A stretch of 6,039 nucleotides of DNA. Source: an uncultured Allobaculum sp. Its GTDB lineage: Bacteria > Bacillota_I > Bacilli_A > Erysipelotrichales > Erysipelotrichaceae. Shown one piece after another: positions 1 to 5,373 of this stretch. A model generated the notes under the pieces. It was not told the DNA's origin and made no database searches. It worked only from the letters and a program-made list of their open reading frames with translations. The stretch's first letter is position 1, and each line of letters begins with the position of its first letter. Made by a program: the position numbers and the translations under genes. The stretch is from the NCBI GenBank assembly GCA_948467695.1, contig CAOKFJ010000126.1, forward strand, positions 1 to 6,039, in the 5' to 3' direction.

Positions 1-2
1 AT

Positions 3-128
3 GAAATTGGCGAAGACGCGGCAGACCTTCTGCTTATTGATAATCCGCAGGCAATTCTTAGAGGAGAAGAAGTCGAAGATCTCGAACCGACGGAGAAGCC
101 GAAATCAAAACGGTGGTTCTGGAAATAA
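3..128 (+). CDS. C-terminal end of an unidentified protein (partial)
   Basis: An open frame enters from the left edge and stops with TAA at 126-128, giving 41 residues. It starts EIGEDAADLLLIDN and ends KPKSKRWFWK. The stretch goes from a hydrophobic patch (DLLLID) through an acidic run (GEEVEDLEPTE) to a short basic and aromatic tail, which looks like a disordered C-terminus. I do not recognise the family and cannot assign a function. The frame is chosen because its stop lies two bases before a strong rho-independent terminator and its composition is protein-like; the ATG at position 1 is in a different frame. The gene faces the large surface-protein gene tail to tail, so it is probably a separate unit. 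Confidence 0.6.
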   Translation, partial: EIGEDAADLLLIDNPQAILRGEEVEDLEPTEKPKSKRWFWK

Positions 129-130
129 AG

Positions 131-179
131 AATGCTCCAAATCAGCTGGATGACCAGAGATTTGGAGCATTTTCATTTT
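131..179. terminator. Rho-independent terminator between convergent genes
   Basis: A perfect 13-bp stem pairs AATGCTCCAAATC (131-143) with GATTTGGAGCATT (159-171). A second small stem, CTGG (146-149) with CCAG (154-157), sits inside with an ATGA loop. The rightward strand continues into TTTCATTTT, a good U tract just after the stop at 128. On the other strand the hairpin is followed by CTTTATTT, so it can probably also stop the leftward surface-protein gene that ends at 223. A shared bidirectional terminator is the simplest reading. Confidence 0.9.
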
Positions 180-222
180 GCGAAATTGGGAAGAGAAGAT
201 TCGTGAAGGCAGCAGCGGGCGA

Positions 223-3200
223 TTACTTTACACCGTACCAGCCGATACCTTCGCCTTTCCAGCCGATTTTGACGAGATAGTCGTTTTCGGCTTTGTTCGT
301 TGTGTAGTTGTGACTGCCGGCTTTCGCGTTGGGGTTGTACTGGCGATACAGCGGCACGCCTTTTGCGTCATCGGAATACCAGCCGATGCCCTCGTACTTC
401 CAGCCGAGTCTGACGAGCGCATCTTTTTCTCTGGCGTCCATGGTGTAGTGATGATCGCCGTCATTGTGGTTGTAGAGACGGAAGACAGGAGTGCTCGATT
501 CTTTGGGAGCGATCCATCCCGTGCCTTCATATTTCCAGCCGATTTTTGCGAGATAGTCTTTCTCGTTGGTGCTGGCTGTATAGAAGTGCTCGCCGGAGTT
601 GGGATTGTACAGACGGTGCATGACCGTTTTCTCCGTTTTTGTCGCTGTCTCGACGATCTGGAAGGTGATCGTTTTCTGGCCGGTGTAGTTGCCGATGCCG
701 ATAATGGTCATCGTCGCTTTGCCGGGCTGTGTGTTGTTTGCGTAAGCAATTTTATAATCTCTGCCTTTTACCAGCGTGCGCCCGCCATGAGTGACTTTTG
801 GTTCGGGAGTGATCGGTTTGCCGGTAAAGGTGTACGAACTGGAAATTCCGTTCACATTGGAAGACAGTAGCGCAGCCGGGGTGATCGTAAATGAAAGAGA
901 AATCGAACCGGTGAAGTTTCCAATGCCATATATGGTGAGAGTCGCTCTGCCGCAGTTGAGATTGTCAGCGTATGCGAGCGTGTAATCAACATTCTCGCGG
1001 AGAACTCTTCCGGAATAGGTGACTACAGGTTTTGGTGTGATTGAACTTCCCGTGTAAACGTAGGAGGAAGATACGTTATTGATGGTTGCGTCATAAATAT
1101 TGTCAGGAGCGGAAACTCCCTCATTGATCCAGAATGTCTCTTCAACAGAGCCGGTGTAGTTGCCAATACCTGTGACGGTCACTGTAGCCGTACCAGGATT
1201 TACATTGTTTGTGTACGAGAGCGTATAGTCTTTTCCTTTGATGAGCGTTACGCCTTCATGTACGACAGTCGGTTCAGGCGTGATCGGGCTTCCTGTGTAA
1301 TCGAAAGAGTACGCGGGAAGAGTTGTGTCCCAGTAGTTCAGCTGGGCTGGAACGATTTCAAACTGCTTCGAGATGGATCCGGAATACTCTCCTTTGCCGG
1401 TGATCGTAATGGTTGCGGTTCCGCAGTTGACATTGTTCGAGTAGGAAAGTGTATAGTCGTCTTCTTCCCACAGCCATCGATCAAACAGCGCGACATCCGG
1501 TTTGGGGCAGATCGGAGTTCCTGTGTAGGAGTATGTTGGAGAAAGGTTCTCAATCTCGCTAAAAGACAGATCGAAGCAGGTGATTGCGAAACGGTAATCT
1601 GACGCGCCACTATAGTTTCCGGTGAGGGTGATGGTCATTTTTCCGTAACCGGGCTGTGTATTGTTTTCAAATGACAATCTGTAGTCCTTGTTTTTAACAA
1701 GTGTGACGTTGTTATAGACGACGGTCGGATCGGGTGTGATGGGACTTCCGGTATACGGATAGGATTCAGGATAATTCTCGAGCGTAAGCTGCCACCATTC
1801 CACCTCAATCGGATTAATCGTCAATTCCTTTGTGATGGTTCCGGTGCATGAACCGATACCGGTAATGGTCATCGTCGCTGTTCCTGCATCTGTGTTGTTC
1901 GAATAGGAAATCTGATAATGCGTTCCTTCAACGAGCGTGCTTGTATCGTATCTGAGTGTGACGTTCTGCGTGATTGGCTCTCCGGAATACGTATAGACGG
2001 GAGAAAAATCATCCACAATAACGTCATCGAGCGAGATGTTCATGTCCTCCGGACGATCGGGATCGACGATATGCATGCTGCAGTCGCCCGCAGTATTCGT
2101 TGTTGTCCAGCGAATCGTTCCATCCGGGAAGAGAACGGGATTGCATGACCCGAGATCCATGAACAAAGTGGCTGTGTCGGTGATCTGGTTTCCCTTCTCA
2201 TCGATACCGACAGCTTTGACGATGTTTCCATCGCCGTGCGTTTCTTCCCAAAGAAGAAGGAACGTATTGTCATTTTTCTTTGTCAGGCGTACCGTGCCGA
2301 TTTCGATCTGCGCATCATTCGCATAATCGGTGATCCATACCGTTTTGGGGGCATCCAGATTTTTGGAGGTGATGGAAATAAAGACATTTGCCTGCGCATT
2401 GCGTTCATTACCGGCCTTGCCTTTCGCTTTTCCGGCAAGAAGGCAATTGTTGGAAGAAAGCTCAAATCCTCCCGGATAGACCCCGGTGAAGTTGGCTCCG
2501 ATATTTCCGTCAATCTGGAATACTTCCTGATATTTTATGCGCGAACCAAGATCAGCATTCTTGGACATCGAGGTCACCACAAGCGCTCTAGGATAGGCGT
2601 CGCCATGGTCGGCGCGATAGATGTTCTGACCATCTGTCTGAATGTACTGCATAAATGAATGAGAGACATAACCGTAGCTGATGTTGGACACCTTTGTGGA
2701 TGAATCGATCACGCTGAGTGTGGATGCGTCCAGGATAAAGGTCATATTGGCCTGATGATTCAATCCATCATCGGATGTATACATCTGATGAGAGGTATGG
2801 AGATATAGACGACCATCAGCTTCGCAAAGCGATGCGCTTCCATTGGCAAAGGGAACAATGGTATTGATTCCGGAAAGGGAAGTGGATGCAGCCTCTTTCC
2901 AGTCTTTCGAGTAGGCTGTAACGTTAATGACTTCCTTTGTATCGTTTTCTTCCGGGTTTGTCTGACCGGTGACCACATAGTAGTACTGCTCTCCCGCGTA
3001 AAACGCGCCGAAGATCGGCAGTTTGAGCGAAAGAGTTCTTTGTTCGATGAGCTGGTTGCTGCTGTCGTAGGTGAAAATGCCTAGTTTCTGACCATCGAGC
3101 TTTTCTACGCGAAGACTGCCCGTATCTGTGGGATAGAGATATTCTTCCTGACAGGAGCCGTAGTTGGGATAGTAATTCGGTTTACGGCGGTTTGCTCCTT

Positions 3201-3453
3201 TTCCTTCAAGCGGAACACTGTAGGCTGAACCGGAGTCCTTACGATTGCCTTGAGCCTTCGAAGGAGTCCGGCTGGTGTCATCTTCAGCGGTTTCCATGGA
3301 TAACGAATCAGAAGAATCGTCTTCTTCAAAGCTTGTATCCATAGATATTGCATTCTCGTCTGATGGATTGCTTTGAGCATGCAATGGCAGAGGTGTCTGC
3401 GATAGCGCAAGCATACCGCAAAGCATCAGAGAGAGAAATTTTGTATGTTTCAT
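223..3453 (-). CDS. Large secreted surface protein: signal peptide, unknown domain, six Ig-like repeats, three DUF5648-like repeats
   Basis: This 1076-residue exported protein has no recognisable catalytic motif. Residues 1-26 form a signal peptide (basic MKHTK, a hydrophobic core, likely cleavage after LHA). Residues 28-90 are a low-complexity linker rich in Ser, Asp and Glu. Residues 100-472 are a beta-rich region I cannot name. Six tandem repeats of about 75 residues span 473-936, each with Y-T-G near the start, ITPxP, a DY doublet and G-x-G-N-Y-T-G near the end. Three DUF5648-like repeats (945-1076) close the protein. There is no LPXTG motif, C-terminal membrane helix or lipobox. The start is supported by AGAAAGGA six bases upstream and by the signal peptide directly after it. 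A role in adhesion or envelope binding is inferred from architecture; the neighbouring LCP gene fits a cell-surface location. The gene is intact and continuous. Confidence 0.93.
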   Translation of the reverse strand: MKHTKFLSLMLCGMLALSQTPLPLHAQSNPSDENAISMDTSFEEDDSSDSLSMETAEDDTSRTPSKAQGNRKDSGSAYSVPLEGKGANRRKPNYYPNYGSCQEEYLYPTDTGSLRVEKLDGQKLGIFTYDSSNQLIEQRTLSLKLPIFGAFYAGEQYYYVVTGQTNPEENDTKEVINVTAYSKDWKEAASTSLSGINTIVPFANGSASLCEADGRLYLHTSHQMYTSDDGLNHQANMTFILDASTLSVIDSSTKVSNISYGYVSHSFMQYIQTDGQNIYRADHGDAYPRALVVTSMSKNADLGSRIKYQEVFQIDGNIGANFTGVYPGGFELSSNNCLLAGKAKGKAGNERNAQANVFISITSKNLDAPKTVWITDYANDAQIEIGTVRLTKKNDNTFLLLWEETHGDGNIVKAVGIDEKGNQITDTATLFMDLGSCNPVLFPDGTIRWTTTNTAGDCSMHIVDPDRPEDMNISLDDVIVDDFSPVYTYSGEPITQNVTLRYDTSTLVEGTHYQISYSNNTDAGTATMTITGIGSCTGTITKELTINPIEVEWWQLTLENYPESYPYTGSPITPDPTVVYNNVTLVKNKDYRLSFENNTQPGYGKMTITLTGNYSGASDYRFAITCFDLSFSEIENLSPTYSYTGTPICPKPDVALFDRWLWEEDDYTLSYSNNVNCGTATITITGKGEYSGSISKQFEIVPAQLNYWDTTLPAYSFDYTGSPITPEPTVVHEGVTLIKGKDYTLSYTNNVNPGTATVTVTGIGNYTGSVEETFWINEGVSAPDNIYDATINNVSSSYVYTGSSITPKPVVTYSGRVLRENVDYTLAYADNLNCGRATLTIYGIGNFTGSISLSFTITPAALLSSNVNGISSSYTFTGKPITPEPKVTHGGRTLVKGRDYKIAYANNTQPGKATMTIIGIGNYTGQKTITFQIVETATKTEKTVMHRLYNPNSGEHFYTASTNEKDYLAKIGWKYEGTGWIAPKESSTPVFRLYNHNDGDHHYTMDAREKDALVRLGWKYEGIGWYSDDAKGVPLYRQYNPNAKAGSHNYTTNKAENDYLVKIGWKGEGIGWYGVK
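226..621 (-). repeat. Three C-terminal DUF5648-like repeats
   Basis: Three repeats of about 40 residues lie at 945-983, 988-1028 and 1032-1076. Each has the pattern R-x-Y-N, then H-x-Y-T, an acidic residue, a run ending K/R-x-GWK and EG-x-GW. The first two start RLYNPNSGEHFYT and RLYNHNDGDHHYT; the third has a two-residue insertion, QYNPNAKAGSHNYT. This matches the DUF5648 family, usually found as tandem C-terminal copies in secreted bacterial proteins and of unknown function. A cell-envelope binding role would explain the absence of another anchor, but that is inference. Confidence 0.85.
646..2037 (-). repeat. Six tandem Ig-like repeats within the surface protein
   Basis: Six protein repeats lie at residues 473-548, 549-626, 627-703, 704-780, 786-860 and 861-936, which is DNA 2037-1810, 1809-1576, 1575-1345, 1344-1114, 1098-874 and 873-646. 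Each carries Y-x-Y/F-T/S-G near its start, a P-rich ITPxP segment, a V-x-x-x-x-D-Y step, a NN-x-x-x-G turn and a closing G-x-G-N-Y-T-G. Copies 4 to 6 are the most regular; copy 1 has QNV in place of the proline segment and copy 2 has a remodelled TITLTGNYSG end. Repeats of this type are common in secreted proteins of Bacillota and are thought to act as rigid stalks. I cannot give a reliable family name. Confidence 0.88.
2038..3156 (-). other. Unrecognised N-terminal domain of the surface protein (residues 100-472)
   Basis: About 370 residues follow the acidic linker and precede the repeats. They alternate short hydrophobic and aromatic strands with polar turns, for example EQYYYVVTGQT, GRLYLHTSHQMYTSDDG, GQNIYRADHGD and NTFLLLWEETHGDGN. 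Each unit resembles a strand pair reading out a value, as in beta-propellers, with lines such as LFPDGTIRWTTTN near the end. I do not recognise a named family, and the propeller reading is inference from strand spacing only. Confidence 0.45.
3376..3453 (-). other. Sec signal peptide of the surface protein
   Basis: Residues 1-26 read as a classic Gram-positive signal peptide: N-terminal lysines at 2 and 5, a hydrophobic core FLSLMLCGMLAL, then a small-residue site LHA before QS. The Cys at 12 is inside the core and is not followed by a lipobox arrangement, so a lipoprotein is unlikely. Secretion through Sec and cleavage by type I signal peptidase is inferred. Confidence 0.85.
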
Positions 3454-3459
3454 GAAATA

Positions 3460-3467
3460 TCCTTTCT
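3460..3467 (-). promoter_or_regulatory. Ribosome binding site of the surface protein
   Basis: On the coding strand AGAAAGGA lies six bases before the ATG at 3453-3451. It is a strong anti-16S match and, with the signal peptide starting at that ATG, fixes the start. Confidence 0.85.
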
Positions 3468-3490
3468 AAAAAAATCTCTTGCAGGTTTCT

Positions 3491-3519
3491 ATGATAACGG
3501 TGCAAAGAGAATGGTTCTA
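3491..3519 (-). promoter_or_regulatory. Weak candidate promoter of the surface protein gene
   Basis: On the leftward strand TATCAT (3496-3491) matches five of six -10 positions, and TAGAAC (3519-3514) lies 17 bases upstream as a poor -35. The spacing to the ribosome binding site is sensible. The -35 is weak, so this is only the best candidate I see in an AT-rich leader. Confidence 0.25.
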
Positions 3520-3602
3520 GAGAAATCTGCGATAAATTGCGAAAAATTGAAAGTTTTATGAAATTAAAGAGATGAGATTATTTAAGAATCTTCATTGGAT
3601 TG

Positions 3603-3670
3603 AATACGAAATGCCGATTGGATACATCATCACCTGATATAACCAATCGGCATTACTGTTTGTTCGTATT
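3603..3670 (-). terminator. Two-part hairpin behind the LCP gene, probable terminator
   Basis: An 11-bp perfect inner stem pairs ATGCCGATTGG (3611-3621) with CCAATCGGCAT (3643-3653) around a 21-base loop. Outside it AATACGAA (3603-3610) pairs with TTCGTATT (3663-3670), with a 9-base bulge on one side only. It begins 20 bases past the LCP stop codon. On the leftward transcript the inner stem is followed by TTTCGTATT, a modest U tract that is also one arm of the outer stem. Termination is the likely role; the large loop and outer stem are less usual. Confidence 0.65.
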
Positions 3671-3690
3671 TGAATGGTTCGAGATTCGAT

Positions 3691-5199
3691 TTAGCTGTGA
3701 AGCGGGCTGGTATACACAGGAACTTCACCGGAGCGGATGGCCTGTAGATCGGATCGGGCGTGCGATACATCTTCTTCGTTAGGCACCATGACATAAGCGT
3801 TGTCGCCGAGTGTCGGAGCAAAGTCAGTGGCATCGCCGCCGGAAACCGAATAGGTGTAAATGCTCCAGCTCGTTGGATGGGTGAGTTCCATATTGACCAG
3901 TGCGGCGATATCTTCGGCTTTCAGATTCATTTGAACGTTATCTTTAACGACGTTCAGAATGGAAGTGTAGCTTTGCAGAATAGCGGGGGAGAGAACTTTC
4001 TGAATGATCGCTTCCACAACGCGCATCTGGTTTCGTCCGCGTTCGCGGTCTCCTTCTTCAAAGGCATATCGTTCGCGGGCAAAAGCGAGAGCGACTTCGC
4101 CGTTCATGTGGATGATTCCTGGCTTGAAATCGTATTTGCCATTGGTGAAGTCGTCAACGTTATGGACATCAACACCGCCTAGAGCATCGATGATTTTGAT
4201 CACGCTGGTGAAGTTGACGCGGATGTTGTAGTTGATTTCTGTATCAAGAAGCTTTTCCAGTGTTTTTTCTGTTACTGCTACGCCATACATGCCGCTGTGT
4301 GTCAGCTTGTCTTTTTTGCCGGCTGGACAGGCGGACACGCCTTCGCAGTCGAATTCAACATAGTAGTCGCGGGGAATGCTCAGAATGAAGATCGAACGCG
4401 TTGATGGATTGACGCTGATCAGCATATTTACGTCGCTTCGACCCGTTTCGGAAATACTTCCGAAGTTATCGATACCGGAGATTAGAACCGTGAACGGATT
4501 TTTGGTGACGTTGACATCGGTTGAAGTATTGGGCATTTCTGTGGCAGTGCACTGGATCTGGTGAATCGGACGCACATCATCGGAAAATTCTTCAAGTCCG
4601 TCATACCCGCGAATAATTGAAAGATAGGGCTGGTAGAGAATGATCGCATCGATCGCGACACCTTTGAGATTTCGCGCCATCAGAAGGGACGAATCGTATT
4701 CCTTCAGTGTGTATTCGATATTCTGCTCGGACAGCCAGTCGATCATCGGCTGTCTTTGTTCGGCGGGCATGCTTTTGAGAATGCCGATGGTACGGCCATT
4801 GAGATCTTCGGCTGTTTTGATCAGTGAATCGTTGAGAACATCGAGATCGATGAAATCGCCTTTTTCCTGAACCGGCTCGCTCATGGTATCGATCGCGGAA
4901 TAGGTCACGTTGAATGAATAACCCAGAAAGCCATTTGAGAGGCAAAGGATTCCTGCCATGACGTAAGCCAGAACATGCATCCATTTGCGATGACGGACCA
5001 TAAGCAGATACCACATCAGAATGAGGATGACGATATTGACCTCGATGATGATGGAAACGAACAATGTCGGGATAATATTGAATTTCAGCAGCCAGAAGCA
5101 GCCGAACAGACAGACAAGAAGAGTCGCCAGCCATACGTAAAAACGCGGCTTTTTATAAAACTTTCGATGGTGTCGGTGATGTCGGTGGTGATGAGACAT
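3691..5199 (-). CDS. LytR-CpsA-Psr (LCP) family glycopolymer transferase, CpsA/Wzg type
   Basis: LCP enzymes move undecaprenyl-pyrophosphate-linked polymers (capsule, teichoic acid or similar) onto peptidoglycan at the outer face of the membrane. This 502-residue protein has a His-rich cytoplasmic start, three membrane helices (about 21-38, 42-67, 74-93) and then an extracellular part. Residues 115-225 fit the accessory domain of CpsA/Wzg proteins. The LCP domain, about 235-402, shows GRSDVNML (Asp256), SIPRDYY (Arg277, Asp278), KDKLTHSGMYG (296-306), NFTSVIKIIDALGGVDV (329-345) and FARERY...GDRERGRNQ (Arg375, Arg377, Asp384, Arg387, Gln391), so the residues that bind the polyprenyl pyrophosphate and metal are kept. 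Length and order match streptococcal CpsA/Wzg. The start is supported by AGAAAGAAGG eight bases upstream. It lies between a polysaccharide enzyme and a surface protein, and the polymer it transfers cannot be read from the sequence. Despite the old 'transcriptional attenuator' name, nothing here suggests DNA binding. Confidence 0.95.
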   Translation of the reverse strand: MSHHHRHHRHHRKFYKKPRFYVWLATLLVCLFGCFWLLKFNIIPTLFVSIIIEVNIVILILMWYLLMVRHRKWMHVLAYVMAGILCLSNGFLGYSFNVTYSAIDTMSEPVQEKGDFIDLDVLNDSLIKTAEDLNGRTIGILKSMPAEQRQPMIDWLSEQNIEYTLKEYDSSLLMARNLKGVAIDAIILYQPYLSIIRGYDGLEEFSDDVRPIHQIQCTATEMPNTSTDVNVTKNPFTVLISGIDNFGSISETGRSDVNMLISVNPSTRSIFILSIPRDYYVEFDCEGVSACPAGKKDKLTHSGMYGVAVTEKTLEKLLDTEINYNIRVNFTSVIKIIDALGGVDVHNVDDFTNGKYDFKPGIIHMNGEVALAFARERYAFEEGDRERGRNQMRVVEAIIQKVLSPAILQSYTSILNVVKDNVQMNLKAEDIAALVNMELTHPTSWSIYTYSVSGGDATDFAPTLGDNAYVMVPNEEDVSHARSDLQAIRSGEVPVYTSPLHS

Positions 5200-5207
5200 T
5201 CAGATAA

Positions 5208-5217
5208 CCTTCTTTCT
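5208..5217 (-). promoter_or_regulatory. Ribosome binding site of the LCP gene
   Basis: AGAAAGAAGG on the coding strand ends eight bases before the ATG at 5199-5197. It supports this start and therefore the natural His-rich N-terminus, since the next in-frame Met falls beyond the first two membrane helices. Confidence 0.8.
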
Positions 5218-5258
5218 AAGCTTTCAAAATAATCAGACAGCCGCTGCTTTCGCTTCTG

Positions 5259-5320
5259 TATATAAAGAACGACTGTGAAATATAAAACGTGTTTTCGCTA
5301 TATTTTCTAAAAAATACGAT
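5259..5320 (-). promoter_or_regulatory. AT-rich leader likely holding the LCP gene promoter
   Basis: Between the epimerase terminator and the LCP ribosome binding site the leftward strand is rich in A and T and contains TATATA (5264-5259), TTTTATATTT (5288-5279) and AAAATATAGC (5306-5297), any of which could serve as a -10. No good TTGACA-like -35 sits at the right distance from any of them. A promoter is expected here because of the upstream terminator; its exact position is not resolved. Confidence 0.3.
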
Positions 5321-5350
5321 CAAATGGCAACGCATGAGTCCGCAAGACAG

Positions 5351-5373
5351 AAAAAAGCTGCCATTAGGCAGCT
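5351..5373 (-). terminator. Rho-independent terminator overlapping the end of the epimerase gene
   Basis: On the leftward strand AGCTGCC (5373-5367) pairs perfectly with GGCAGCT (5362-5356) around a TAAT loop, followed by an uninterrupted T run (5356-5351). The 5' arm encodes the final Ala-Ala codons and the TAA stop is inside the loop. It should end the epimerase transcript and separate it from the LCP gene. Confidence 0.92.

Noticed and set aside
1..152. A 50-codon frame starting at the ATG at position 1
   Set aside because: It overlaps the better frame ending at 128, runs into the terminator stem, and has an unlikely Arg- and Ser-rich composition; the ATG at the edge is probably chance.
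178..870. A 230-codon rightward open frame opposite the surface-protein repeats
   Set aside because: It lies wholly antisense to a gene with clear protein repeats, has no good ribosome binding site, and its own hydrophobic repeats (such as PADxxEIVF) are the reverse reading of the repeated modules.
646..2037. Tandem repeats considered as a CRISPR array or DNA-level repeat element
   Set aside because: The 230-base periodicity is a protein repeat inside an intact gene; the DNA copies have diverged, with no identical short repeats and unique spacers.
3454..3690. Possible small RNA or riboswitch in the gap before the surface-protein gene
   Set aside because: Apart from the terminator-like hairpin and a weak promoter I see no conserved riboswitch core or second strong stem, and the leader after the candidate promoter is too short.
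4601..5134. A 177-codon leftward frame inside the LCP gene
   Set aside because: It is on the same strand in another frame of a confidently identified gene, rich in Arg, His and Ser, with no family motif.
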